Source: Notospermus geniculatus (lineage: Eukaryota; Nemertea; Pilidiophora; Heteronemertea; Lineidae). Taken from it: a stretch of DNA of 64,000 nucleotides. Below the pieces are notes generated by a model. The model did not search any database. It was not told the origin of the DNA and saw only the letters and a program-made list of their open reading frames with translations. The DNA lies in contig NMRB01001817.1 of NCBI GenBank assembly GCA_002633025.1, positions 1 through 64,000 on the forward strand. The letters are read 5' to 3'. This document shows positions 31,040 to 41,880 of this stretch, piece after piece. The position numbers and the translations under genes were made by a program. Every line of letters starts with the position of its first letter. The first letter of the stretch is position 1.

Positions 31040-31585
31040 TCCTGAGAACATTCGTTTCGCTGGCTCCCTTCGTCACCCAACACAAACGCCTGAGGACATT
31101 CGCTGCAATCGCGACCTGGCTGAAAATGATATACATTCTGTGCGATGCATGTAGGATAGGCTGAACTCAACTTAGGTTGAAATATCCATGTCGAAACAAC
31201 ATACATTACATACGCCATTATATACGTATAACTGATCTCTTGTTAGGTTGAGTTGGGGAAGTTGAGGTAGTTCAGCACTGTGTTGTGCGTGACACTACGA
31301 TACAATCTACGGGCCGTATTTTAAAACGTTCCTTAGCATTAAGGTCCACCTTAAATCTATTGTTCTCGATGGTTTTACAATAGACTTAAGGTCGATGTTA
31401 AGGGACGTTCTAAAATACGACCCTTCGTGTAACGCCTGTCATCTTAAGGCGACTCAGAATGGCGTTCGCTGATTGGGCGCTTTTTCTCAGGCGCCAAACA
31501 CCCCAGCAAATCAGGTGAATGTCCTCAGGGGTTTGTGTGCGGTGACGAAGGGAGCCAGCGCTAAGAACCCCTGATGTTCTCAGGT
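31040..31585. mobile_element. Element with about 70-bp inverted ends, carrying a nested fold-back
   Basis: CCTGAGAACATTCGTTTCGC, TGGCTCCCTTCGTCACC and CACAAACGCCTGAGGACATT at the left are matched inversely by AATGTCCTCAGGGGTTTGTG, GGTGACGAAGGGAGCCAGCG and GATGTTCTCAGG at the right. Nested inside is the GGGCCGTATT hairpin at 31311-31424. Confidence 0.75.
31311..31424. repeat. GGGCCGTATT fold-back, variant interior
   Basis: GGGCCGTATTTTAAAACGTTCC, TTAAGGTCCACCTTAAATCTATTG and, inversely, CAATAGACTTAAGGTCGATG and GGGACGTTCTAAAATACGACCC. The tips match the other GGGCCGTA elements, but the stem sequence differs. Confidence 0.8.
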
Positions 31586-31599
31586 TGTCTTTCTTCCAA

Positions 31600-32285
31600 C
31601 TTCAATTCATTCATTCATCAAATATTTTAAAAATAATCGCATGAGCCGACTTCATGGGCCTGGTCAAATTTGCAACACTTACTGTAATTCAGCTATTGAT
31701 AAGTACCGTACCACTCCATTATTCTATCATTTAATTCAACTAACATCTCTGGCGTTTTTCTCATAAAATTTTCTATTTTTTCCTTAGTGCTTATTTCTAC
31801 TAATATCGCTTTTAACTGGACTCAAAAAAGTGCTCTGTTACAATTCCGCTGCAGCTTGAAATACTGACTCGTACACTCAAAGTCATGTTACTGATTGGCA
31901 TTGACTAAATGTATGAGCTTTAACAAGGCCTTCAAAAATTGGTGAAACCCAATTTGGTGAAACCCAAATTGGTGAAACCCAAATTTGCGCATGAACAAAG
32001 AAGTATCAAAGGCTTGATTTCATCTCTTAGAAAAAGTTTCTGGCTGTCTTAGTCCATCTTGATATCTATGCTTTTCGTGTTGTGCAGCTGAGGTTGGACA
32101 AAATGAAGGTATTGTGGCACTGAATGTTGGGTGGTAATTCCACTCACTTAAATGAACGTTGTGATCATATTGACGTAGTAAATCCACCTATGTTGTTTAA
32201 TGTGTTATAGTTCACATGATGGCCATAAGTTGATGTCGTAGGGGATATTTAGATTTGAGTACTTGTTGAGTTCTTTTCGACATTT
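31600..32285. other. AT-rich intron sequence, no gene seen
   Basis: Only a small tandem triplication of AATTTGGTGAAACCCA (31935-31985) stands out. No open frame or known repeat was recognised. Confidence 0.5.
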
Positions 32286-32289
32286 ATCT

Positions 32290-32815
32290 TTTTCTTATCT
32301 CTCTCTACACTGTAGTGCACAGTAGCTATTACTTCAAACTACCAAATACACCGTAGTGTACAGTATAGCTATTAGTTCAAACCACCAAATACACTGTAGT
32401 GTAAAGTATAGCTATTACTTCAAACTACCAAATACACTGTAGTGTACAGTATAGCTATAACTTCAAACTACCAAATATACTGTAGCATACAGTATAGCTG
32501 TGACTTCAAACTACCAAATACACATGACTGTAGTGTACAGTATTGCTATTACTTCAAACTACCAAATACACTGTAGTGTACAGTAGCTATTACTTCAAAC
32601 TACCAAATACACTGTAGTGTACTTCAAACTACCAAATACACTCTAGTGTACAGTATAGCTATCACTTCAAACTACCAAATACACTGTAGTGTACTTCAGA
32701 CTACCAAATACACTGTAGTGTACTTCAGACTACCAAATACACTGTAGTGTACAGTATAGCTATTACTTCAAACTACCAAATACACTGTAGTGTACAGTAT
32801 AGCTAATACTTCTCA
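32290..32815 (+). repeat. Satellite-like tandem array, unit about 41 bp
   Basis: About 13 copies of a unit with CTATTACTTCAAACTACC and AAATACACTGTAGTGTACAGTATAG. Some units are shortened to CACTGTAGTGTACTTCAAACTACCAAATA. The core ACACTGTAGTGT is itself a palindrome, so each unit can form a small hairpin. Confidence 0.9.
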
Positions 32816-32877
32816 CAGTGATCACTATAGCGGTGGAGGTTCTGTCTTTTACCAATGGGAGACTTTACTGCCATTAA

Positions 32878-33020
32878 AGGCCGCCTGTTAGTGGTCCTAG
32901 AATGTCACAAAAGTTGATGTATGCCATAGCCTCACGATGGTGTATGCCATAGCCTCACGATGTGGCCTGCACTTCTTCTCTGTGACCTCAAATGTCGTGA
33001 CGTTCTAGGACCGCTAACTG
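32878..33020. repeat. Short fold-back
   Basis: GTTAGTGGTCCTAGAATGTCAC at the left, GTGACGTTCTAGGACCGCTAAC at the right. A tandem GATGTATGCCATAGCCTCAC pair lies inside. Confidence 0.7.
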
Positions 33021-33299
33021 GTGGTGGTGGCATAACAGCAGTAAAGTCTCGCATTGAAGACAGTGTAAAGTCTGACCAAGTTTCCAAGCACCCTTTGGAA
33101 TGTGAAAACTCCTGAACTGATCACAGTCGTTTTCTTCATGGATTAAGTCCCGCACATGTCAACGCAGCTTACCCCAGCGTATAGGTCTGTGCCATAAATA
33201 CTTTGACGGCAGATTCATAAGACAGCAAGACCACGTGCACAGTGACTGGGTGCAAATAATGAAATACATGTATTTGGATTTGGAGGAGGCTATAGCCTT

Positions 33300-33625
33300 A
33301 AGCCTGCAGCACACGTCACCACTTTCGTTGCTCGTACAGGCAGTTTTCGTGGTCGGTAATTTTGTGGCGGTTGCCAGTTACAGCAGACGGCACCACTCAG
33401 TGTTTTCGTGTGCTGCTGATGGCCACGCATCACCACAACTCGCAACTACGAGCAGTTGAAATCAAACCGGTTTAATTTTCAGCAACTTGTGGTCACCACA
33501 GAATTTCCATGGTGAGTGGTCGTTGCCGGCCACAGCACACTTGGCCATTTTCGTGGCGACCACGAAAATTGCCTGTATGAGCAACAAAAGCGGTGATGTG
33601 TGCTGCACTGCAGGCTTGTTCCACC
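33300..33625. repeat. Fold-back, about 325 bp
   Basis: AAGCCTGCAGCACACGTCAC, CACTTTCGTTGCTCGTACAGG, CAGTTTTCGTGGTCGG and their complements (CACGAAAATTGCCTG, TATGAGCAACAAAAGCGGTG, GTGCTGCACTGCAGGCTT). Confidence 0.75.
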
Positions 33626-33944
33626 TATCCCAAATTGGTGAGTTTTTTGAGACCCGGGTCGCGTGCTTGAAAAAACCCCGCCAGGCGGGAAATGTCTTTG
33701 GCATTCAAATGGGTCATTGGAAGATAACTTGGTCAGACTTTTAGCGGTATTCATCACCATTTCATTCCTATTGCTCGTTTAACAACAGCGGACACCCGGT
33801 GCCTTCAGAGGCCGTAAATGCAGAAGTCAGTTTAGCAGGGTATGATAGAACGTGTGGACACTGTGTGCCATTGGTTGATGTTAGTGTGGTGATACAATGC
33901 AAACCGCATCTCACGAATGAAATATTTAAGAAGCTTCCTTAACT

Positions 33945-34085
33945 CTTAGGCTAAGAATCCATTCACGCGATTTTCGTGCCGCGCAATGTAGCATCCTTTG
34001 TCCACGACCAACCTGGCGGAAACAAATAATGCTTTCGAGCGTCTGCCGCTCAGAAATCGCGTGAATGGACAGCCAGCCTAAGGTT
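33945..34085. repeat. Short fold-back AGGCTAAGAATCCATTCACGCGA
   Basis: TTAGGCTAAGAATCCATTCACGCGATTT at the left pairs with AAATCGCGTGAATGGACAGCCAGCCTAA at the right. Adjacent GAGTTAAGGGGGCTTCTAGAATACGGCCC (34107-34137) is a half copy of a GGGCCGTA element. Confidence 0.7.
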
Positions 34086-34325
34086 TACAAGTTTAAACTG
34101 GACGTTAGAGTTAAGGGGGCTTCTAGAATACGGCCCTTAGTTTGGTCACACAAAAATTGTGCTCTTGTTTTGTTTCAAGTCAATGACTACCCACCAAATG
34201 ACAAAAAAGGAACAAAACATGTCTTGAAAATAGCAGTGAAAAACAATCTCCCAGTTCTTTTCTGTGTGTGTGAAGACAAGTGCAAGAAGATTTCATCCGG
34301 AACAAACAAAAACGATGTAGCCTTA

Positions 34326-34797
34326 TGTGGGTGATCCACCAACTTTATGACGAGTTTACGATCAGTTTGTGATTAGTTCGCGATGGCAGTCGGGAACGAA
34401 TCGCAAACTCGTCGTGAGAAAAATGACATGACGTTGAAGCTACATGTAATCCACCGAAAAATACGTCTCCGATGGAATCGGCCCTGTTTCAACGTCGTCG
34501 GTAGTTTATGACGTCAGATGGCGCAACGTCATGTGATGTCATTCGGGACGTTTATGGGCCAAATCGCCTGCAACAGAGCCCACTTTACGATGAGTTTGCG
34601 ACCAAATCAAACATGTTTGATCTCGTCGCAAACTAGTCGTCAACAGAAATCAGTCATGAACGAGTCGCAAACTAGTCGTGAACGCAAATTGTAGCTGATC
34701 CACCGGCTACGATTTTTCGTCATTAACTCGTCGCAAACCTGTCATGAACTAATCGCAAATTGATCGTAAACTCGCCGTAAAGTTGCTGGATCACCCG
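34326..34797. repeat. Fold-back of CGTAAACTAGTCG words, copy 2
   Basis: GTGGGTGATCCACCAACTTT to AAAGTTGCTGGATCACCCGC, same style and borders as 10325-10658 but longer, with TGACGTCAGATGGCGCAACG in the middle. Confidence 0.8.
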
Positions 34798-35325
34798 CGT
34801 TACTCGGAATACATTTGCACGTTTTTGCCTGTGGAAACGATCTACACTGCTGATGTTGCTGATACTGCCAGCAGTAGAACTTTTAGTGATTCAATAAAGC
34901 TGATACGATTTGTGTCCCTCTTGCTTGACTCGTGATTTTGGTGTTGTATTAACTATAGGTTTATGTTTCTCTCGGTTGATTTTGCTTTCTGTAACTTTCA
35001 ATTTGTTTGTTGCCCCTCCTCAGGTGGCAGAAGGTTAGCATGGACGCCTTAAGCCTGCTGCACACTGGAGCTATCTGTTGAGAAAAAAGTTAGACCGAAC
35101 ACTGTCCTGATTAAAAATACTAGGACAGACGCAAGCAAATGTATAAAACCATCATGGCGCCCGCTGGTCTATATTTAGTTCGGGAGAATGCATTGCTGTA
35201 GAATGCTGTAGAATGACGTCACGAGCCGGAATTCCGGCTCAGATCATTTGGTTTCACCGGTCTTCGAATGCAAGCTGCCCAGAAGACCAGGTACCAGTCT
35301 AGAAAAAAGTCAGACGAGACCATTT

Positions 35326-35518
35326 GTGAGCCGCTCCAGGAAAAGCAGTCGCTTGTCGCAACCTGAGGAAAGGGTTAACGACCTTGCAGCACGACAGCTG
35401 AAAGTACGTTGACACAGGTTTACAATAGTAATTGACAGCAGTGACAATAGTTGGGTAAACTGATGACCAATGATGATCACTTGCGACAAGCGTCTGCTTT
35501 TGCTGGAGCGGCTCACAT
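35326..35518. mobile_element. MITE, GTGAGCCGCTCCAG.AAAAG family, copy 3
   Basis: GTGAGCCGCTCCAGGAAAAG to CTTTTGCTGGAGCGGCTCAC with the family interior (GGAAAGGGTTAACGACCTTGC). Compare 8654 and 21423. Confidence 0.8.
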
Positions 35519-35829
35519 TGCTCAGCAGATAGCTCGCTGTGTGCGCGTATTTTCGGTGAGTTTTCTGCCTCGCGATGTGTTGTTTGCTTGCTTTGAGACT
35601 TGATGGCATGCAGTCGTCGTCAGAAAAGTGACAAAGCACTGCTTTGTCACTTTTCTTTCCCTTAATGTCTTTTAGACTGGATTCTAGATACATTCATTTG
35701 TATTAAATCATTTAGTTAAGAGGGTCATCTCATTGAAATAACTGATGAGTATGTAATTCGTTGAAAGCACTCATACGGTACCTCATCAACTGTGAGAAGT
35801 GATCCCTTTCAGTTTTCATGGATTCACTT

Positions 35830-36085
35830 TTAACTCGTCTGCCCCCACGTTGGAGCAGACAGTAGGCCTACATGTATTTTCTCAGGTGAAGTTTTCTAGC
35901 AGCCTTGGAAATGAATTGAGACGAGTTTGAAGAAATATTCTCCAGATGGTTGATAGAAACAAAACTTCTTCAAATATTTTCCAATCAACACCATTGAATG
36001 TGAGATAAATCTGACAGAAGTTGTCGCCTGCTACTGCTAGACGTTGGGGCAGATGAGTACTGAGGTTATCTAAGTAGACAGATGA
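35830..36085. repeat. Fold-back CTCGTCTGCCCCCACG
   Basis: TTAACTCGTCTGCCCCCACG at the left; CGTTGGGGCAGATGAGTACTG at the right. The interior resembles 58066-58278 (TTGAAGAAAT, CAACACCATTGAATG). Confidence 0.6.
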
Positions 36086-36180
36086 TAAATCAGGTGAGAC
36101 CCATGGTAGAATTTTAACCAAAGATGGAAAAAATATGTACTGTACCGAATAATAGTCGCAGCGTTTGGGACTGGGCGGCT

Positions 36181-36552
36181 ATTAGTGAGGTTTGACGAAA
36201 TACGAAATTGGACTTTATTTCCATGACGTAATGTATTTCAGGAGATGGTTGCTACCACAAATATCGCCTGCTGCAAGCGCATCTTTCAGCGTATGACGTT
36301 AGACTGATAGAGTTACGGTGTATACTAAACTTTGAAATTTATCTTTCATTTCCAGTTCATAGAAACGAAGTGGAAATTTAAAAATTCAAGATGCACCATA
36401 ACTCTCTCAGTCTACATGATATGCTGAAAGAAGCACTGGTAGCAGGGGCATTTGTGGTACCAACCATCTCCAGAAATACATTATAGGTCCTGGAAATAAA
36501 GTTGTATTTCGTACTTCGTGTTACGTCAGATTTGCGAAACCTCACTATTGTT
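36181..36552. mobile_element. MITE-like repeat, copy 2 (complete)
   Basis: TTAGTGAGGTTTGACGAAATACG to TTTGCGAAACCTCACTATT. The interior shares TAGAGTTACGGTGTATA and AATTTAAAAATTCAAGATGC with 5918-6240. Confidence 0.7.
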
Positions 36553-36639
36553 TCCTCCTAATTTACAAGATGGGTGTGGCACGTTATCTGTCAGGTGTAA
36601 AGGTTTCCTTGGAAATAAAAAAAATTGTACTTGTTCCAG

Positions 36640-36739
36640 GAACAAGAAATGGAAAAGATGAAGACACTGTTTGAACAGAATCGTCTGGCTGACCGTGGTG
36701 CTGCAGAGATGGTGCTTCTTTACATATCATCTTGTAAAG
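36640..36739 (+). CDS. RYR: RyR exon K
   Basis: TTGTTCCAG acceptor, GTGGGT donor, 100 nt. Encodes [20 protein letters not shown] and [13 protein letters not shown] plus the first base of Gly. It aligns with the RyR segment [34 protein letters not shown]. The intron upstream is about 5.6 kb of repeats. Confidence 0.94.
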
Positions 36740-36974
36740 GTGGGTGTGAAGCGTCTTGCCCAAGGACTCCTATCAGATGCTGTTAGTGTCTTCACATGAT
36801 TGTAATCATGACACGGTTTTCCTGGTCTCATGGTAATTTGTAATTGCTCATTTATCCAATTCAAATCACCCACAATTCTGGACACCTAGAGCTGAGGTGG
36901 GGGACAACGAAAAACTGATTGCATGTCCTCAAGTTGTAAATGGCACATGTGAGATTGATTAAGTGTCTTTTCCT

Positions 36975-37415
36975 AGGCTAAAACCTAGCGTACTTCGGCC
37001 TTGCGACTGGAAGCAACTACCGGCAATGGCGTTTCCAGCAACGGTTGGCGACTACCTGGAACCAGCAGCAACTGATCAGATGCTCAAACAGGCCGATGTA
37101 CGCGCACCGGCAATGCTATTGCCAACCGTTGCCGCTATTTCCAGCCAGTTGCTCATGTTCTACTCATTGCCAATGGTTACTTCTAGTTGTAAAATGACTC
37201 CCAAGTGGTCCGAGCGAAGACAACGACAATTTCCATGTAGCATTCAGTACCATTGCCTGTCCGATGTGCACGCTCCAGATTGAAGACTGGATTGTGTCAC
37301 TTGTTGCCGCAATGACCTGTCGTAACCGATGTGCGTGGAACACGTACATCAATGGCAACTGTTGCGTTCAGTTGCTTCCAGTCACAAGGCCGATGTTTGC
37401 TTGGCTTTAGGCCTA
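36975..37415. repeat. GCGACTGG-type fold-back, copy 2
   Basis: ACCTAGCGTACTTCGGCCTT, GCGACTGGAAGCAACTACCG at the left and CAGTTGCTTCCAGTCACAAGG, CCGATGTTTGCTTGGCTTT at the right. It shares GGCGTTTCCAGCAACGGTTG and TGTTGCCGCAATGAC with 8875-9350. Confidence 0.75.
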
Positions 37416-37441
37416 GTCGTTTTACTATCATTCTGTTGTAG

Positions 37442-37521
37442 GTGAAAACAGTGAGATGGTGGCAAGAACCATTGAGCTTGGAATCTCCTTACTCCTTGGT
37501 GGTAACGTAGACGTGCAGAAG
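37442..37521 (+). CDS. RYR: RyR exon L
   Basis: TTGTAG acceptor, GTAAGT donor, 80 nt. Completes Gly and encodes ENSEMVARTIELGISLLLGG NVDVQK. It aligns with the RyR stretch [27 protein letters not shown]. Ends in phase 0. Confidence 0.92.
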
Positions 37522-37589
37522 GTAAGTCAGGGTTCTTGACATTTCACCTCTTGGTGAATCATAGGATCAGAGTACAGGTTGCCTATTAA

Positions 37590-38375
37590 AGATAATATAC
37601 CACGAGTTATTTTTGCGGGCCACGAAATTCGCAATGTTTGTCAATAAAGATGATGTCATTGTTTACATCACGTGGCCCGATCCATTCACAAAATCATGAT
37701 TGTGTTGACATGCACTGAAGGCCACTAGTTTCAACATCTACAGCGCAGCTTGCCTCTGTCTGATTGGCTACTCCGTGAATATAATGCTGCCATATTTGTT
37801 CTCGCTTCCAAAAATGAAAATGGGTTAGAAGCGTCCTGTGTTGAAATATGCCTGCCGAGTAGGCTTTCGAAGGCGACATTCGAACGGTTGAGGAGGAGAA
37901 ATAAGTAATGGAAGTAATGTGATATGTTGATGACGAGGGGTTTGCAGTTTGGCTGCTTGATGCAACAAGTTTTGCCACCAATGCCACAGCGGCAATGGAC
38001 ACTGACACACAGATGATGTATGTAGATGTATACGATGTAACGTTACTCACGCTAGGATGCTTCGGCGGGGCAACACATTCCCGAGCATAGGCCTACAGAA
38101 TATCCCTCAGAAAATATCCAAAGTCTCTGCTTGGATGCTGACAGATATCTTGTCCTGCATTCCTACATTGAACAGTCTCAGAAGTGCTAACATTTCTCAG
38201 AATCGTTCGAGAGGGATAGGCACACTTGTCAACAAACATAGTAGTGGCATACGTCATTTCATTGATGAGCGCCACTGTGGAGATTTCCGTAACTAAATCT
38301 GACGCTGCTCAGTGTTTGTAAACATACGAGGTTGTCAACAATAACAGTAAACACAGAATCCGTGGTATATTATCT
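37590..38375. mobile_element. Element with TTAAAGATAATATACCACG ends
   Basis: ATTAAAGATAATATACCACGA at the left and TCCGTGGTATATTATCTTTAA at the right, about 790 bp apart. No convincing transposase frame inside; a non-autonomous element is likely. Confidence 0.7.
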
Positions 38376-39898
38376 TTAAACCCGTACTGCTCGTGGCCAG
38401 GCCACGAGTTAATGATATGCCAGGTAGATGAGCCTCCCTGCTGTGCATGTGGTGGTCAGTGCTAAGTGATCAGTATAAATAGATTGCTACGTCACTAGTA
38501 ACGAAAGTCCATGTGCTATGGCTGATGTGAATATCTACTACAACTGTCTTTGTTTCTTTGTATCTAGTAACTTGGGATCAGGGCCGAGGGCAATGTACTC
38601 AGACAGTTTATGTAATCAAGAGGTGTCTGGCATGGTAGCATGAAGATCTGGCCTCTCAGTTGGTGTTCCATCTGCAAATTCTTGATTTTCGAGGGGTTTT
38701 CTCAGTTATGGTCAATGCAGATTCTGACTTCATTATTCCATTGTCCTCGTTTCTTTTACATGTATTTTTTGACATGGCCCCTACATAGAGTTGGTGGGGT
38801 GTTAGTTCATTACACTTTTGACCTGGGAAAGTCAGATTTAGACTGTGGGGTGTATTTATTGAAAGGAAATGAGAAATTGAGATTGTTTTGCCAGATGTCC
38901 ACAACCTTTGAAATGTTAGTTCCTGGCACCTTTAGGGTGCAGAAGATATGTCAGGGGTAAGACTGAATTGGAAGAGTTCATTCTTGAATTTGACCTACAC
39001 ACTTAGTTTGAATACCACATACAGGCTGTGGATGATACAGAGACTGTATGGAGTTGTACTTTTAGTGAGAGAGCAATCATCCCATTCTTTGTCCTTGGAT
39101 TAGTGAAGGACTTTATCCAAATCCTCCAGGAATTCCTTAGGCCTATGTTGGTCATCATTAAACTTATTTTTCTCTCAGTCTGCAGTGTAGAATTAGTGAA
39201 CTTAGTTAGGATCATCAATTTGTGTGAACTTGTTAGGATGATCATTTGTGGTGTGACTCTGGAAGTAACCCGTACTTCATATCCAGTTGTGTAGAGGATA
39301 ATGGATTAAGTTCAGGTTATGGAATATGATATATTGACATTGGATTATCCTTCCCTTGGATTTACCCCCAAATTCGTATAAGGTAGGCCCAATTTTCACC
39401 ATAAATACAACTCTTTGGAATGCTTTCTCTGAGAACCATTTTTCTCCATGTGCATGCTCTTTCTGTGTACAAACAAAGTTTATTTTTGGTCATTCTCATG
39501 TCAATCACCCAAAATCTGTCTATCATCAGGCAAATTCATACATTATTAATGAAGCAAATTTGTCAGTTAGAAATCTTTCTCATCAATTTTCTCAATGAAA
39601 GAGGCAATCTCATTGCCTCTAAATGGTGATTTTGCTCTCCTACAGTTTCATAACTATTGTATCAACTTTTCAAACAAAACCCTCCTCTCTAACTCAAGAA
39701 ATTTCAAATAATCTGGCCCAACTGGCAGGAGCTCTGAGTTCAAATATCCCAGACTGGCAAAAGCCAGACTAGTCCCAACCCACACCTTTTATACCGGAGC
39801 TACCTGTTTAAACTTGTTCATTTCATTAGACAAGCTACATTGAATTATCTACAAATACACATTAGTTTTGTTCTCACGCCATCATCTCCTCACTTCAG
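38376..39898. other. Intron L-M, no gene recognised
   Basis: Mostly AT-rich sequence. A palindrome GCTCGTGGCCAGGCCACGAG is at 38390-38409. Open frames of 80-106 codons exist on both strands here but show no family features and no splice context. Confidence 0.5.
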
Positions 39899-39975
39899 AG
39901 AATGTTGAAACACCTGAAGGACAAGAAAGATATAGGATTTTTCACATCAGTGGCTGGGCTAATGCAGCAATGCAG
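39899..39975 (+). CDS. RYR: RyR exon M
   Basis: CACTTCAG acceptor, GTAAGT donor, 77 nt. Encodes [25 protein letters not shown] plus AG, matching RyR [25 protein letters not shown]. The AG is completed to Ser by exon N. Confidence 0.94.
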
Positions 39976-40001
39976 GTAAGTGACCTTCATATTACAGTAC
40001 G

Positions 40002-40277
40002 TTGCAGAATTGACCTCCCTTTATCCACGTACCTTCCTCGGACGTGGCGCGGAAGGTATCCTTCAGTTCATCGCGTATGGTACGAGTACGTCACGCGTCT
40101 CTGTTGCATGACGTTGGGTGAATGACGTTACGTCTTCACTGCATGCCTTCCATGATGCCACGCGCCACGTCCTCGGTAGATACGAGGATGGTACTGTACA
40201 TGTACGTGAATGATGCTGCATGTGGTACGCGGGTGGTGCGCAGCGCGGAAGGGAGGTCAATTGTGCAACATACTGTA
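40002..40277. mobile_element. MITE, ACAGTACGTTGCA/GACCTCCCTT ends
   Basis: ACAGTACGTTGCAGAATTGACCTCCCTT at the left and AAGGGAGGTCAATTGTGCAACATACTGT at the right. The interior has inverse pairs around CCTCGGACGTGGCGCGGAAG. It occupies most of the short intron M-N. A truncated relative sits just before the second copy of exon P (54905-55068). Confidence 0.8.
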
Positions 40278-40354
40278 GTAAACAGTACTGTATTCTACTC
40301 GAGATTTATCTCCTGCCTTTCTTTAAAATTTGATAATTCCATTCTCATCAACAG

Positions 40355-40595
40355 CGTCTTAGATCTTGATGCATTCGAGAGGACAAACAAAGCAGAAGGG
40401 CTCGGTATGGCTGAAGGGAATGCCGGTGTGAAGAACCTCCATGACGCTGATTTCACGTGCAAGCTCTTCCGCTTCCTCCAGCTACTCTGTGAAGGTCACA
40501 ACTTAGATTTCCAGAACTATCTAAGAACCCAAACAGGGAACAACACCACGATCAATATCATCATCTCAACTGTGGACTATCTGCTGAGGATACAG
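40355..40595 (+). CDS. RYR: RyR exon N
   Basis: CATCAACAG acceptor, GTAATG donor, 241 nt. Encodes [20 protein letters not shown], then [40 protein letters not shown] and [11 protein letters not shown]. This is among the most conserved RyR segments ([12 protein letters not shown], [19 protein letters not shown]). The insert [10 protein letters not shown] replaces the longer vertebrate loop. Confidence 0.97.
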
Positions 40596-40711
40596 GTAAT
40601 GGTTCTAAGTTCCTTGAGCTCTGACTCTGAGATGCCACTCTTTAACAAATGAAGAATTTTTCCAGTTCACTCTCGTTTTTAGCACAGTTGACCAAAGGCA
40701 CCAATTTCTGT

Positions 40712-41215
40712 GTGTGGGCAATATTTTCCGCCGAAAGGGGATAATTGTAGAGGGATTATTCAAAGAGGGATATTCACAGAGGGATCTTCAAAGAGGGAAT
40801 ATTTCTACGTTATTTCCATTAGACACCCACAGAGGGATATTCACAGAGGGATCTTCGAAGAGGGATATTCAAAAAGGGATATTTGCAGAGGGATTCAAAG
40901 AGGGATGTTCAAAGCGAGATATTCGAAGAGAAATATTCGCCGAGGGAAGTCTTCGTGAGAATAAACAAAATTGTTTGTTCTTAGATGAATGACCTGGACT
41001 GTGCCTTACCTGTAGATCCCTCTGCGAATATCCCTTTTCAAATATGCCTCTTCGAATCGCTCTGCAGGTATCCCTCTGCAAATAGCTATCCCTCTTCAAG
41101 CATCCTTCGAATATCTCTGCGAATATCCCTCTTTGAAGATCCCTCTGTGAATATCCCTCTTCGAATAATCCCTCTGCGATATTATCCCTTTTTGGCAGAA
41201 AATACCACCCATATC
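40712..41215. mobile_element. Large palindrome of AGAGGGATATTC-type words
   Basis: The left half repeats (C/A)AGAGGGAT(A/C)TTC about a dozen times; the right half repeats GAATATCCCTCT(T/G). The tips are TTTTCCGCCGAAAGGGGATAAT and ATTATCCCTTTTTGGCAGAAAA. The peptides it encodes (FTEGSSKRD-like repeats) occur on both strands and are by-products. Confidence 0.8.
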
Positions 41216-41633
41216 TGTGCTCTCTCAACAGCGTGGCCCAGAAAAAGTTTCTCCAGCCAGTTTTTCAAAAGAGTTGATGATGGAACTGAACAATGGCTAC
41301 GTGCTTCAGAGTGGCTGGTGTACTTGAAAATCACATCCAGAACCAATTGAATTACTAGTAGTCCAAAACATGTCAATATACGTTTGAAATTATTACCAGC
41401 AAGATGTTTTCTTGGCCACCCTGTATACATGAAAGTCAAGAGATAATAGGGCCTAGTTGCTTCTAGAGTGGCCAAAAGGGAACTGTTGCAAACTGACTTG
41501 ACTACCAAGACCAATATAAAAGAATGAAGTTGAGACCTTTTATTCAAATTTCGTTTAGTGTAAATTCGAAAGTTCTCGAAGTCTAATTTTGCAGGTCACA
41601 AATAAGACTGAATGATTTGTGTTGTACTTGCAG

Positions 41634-41762
41634 GAATCAATCATGGACTTCTACTGGCATTATTCCGGCAAGGACACCATCGATGCTGCCGGAAAAGAGA
41701 GCTTCTGCCGTGCTATCCGTGTGTCTGCTCAAGTGTTTGCCACTCTCACTGAGGATATTCAG
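41634..41762 (+). CDS. RYR: RyR exon O
   Basis: TACTTGCAG acceptor, GTGAGA donor, 129 nt, phase 0. Encodes [40 protein letters not shown] and DIQ. It matches RyR ESISDFYWYYSGKD ... AxxVAKQVFNSLTEYIQ. Confidence 0.95.
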
Positions 41763-41880
41763 GTGAGATTATGTTTCAACAAAGTCAGCGGGTCTTGCTG
41801 CACCCATGAGGCTGGTAACTCTTTGACGCCGAAGACCGAGACAACTCTGTATCAGTTAATAGGTGCCTGACACTACCACT

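Noticed and set aside
32290-32815. CRISPR-like array of regularly spaced repeats
   Set aside because: There are no unique spacers: the whole 41-bp unit repeats. The context is an intron of an animal gene, so it is a satellite.
38640-39294. Several 80-106 codon frames in RyR intron L-M
   Set aside because: Present on both strands with no family features, no splice sites in phase and AT-rich composition.
40714-41228. Proteins made of FTEGSSKRD-like repeats
   Set aside because: Encoded by the AGAGGGATATTC palindrome in several frames; a by-product of low-complexity DNA.
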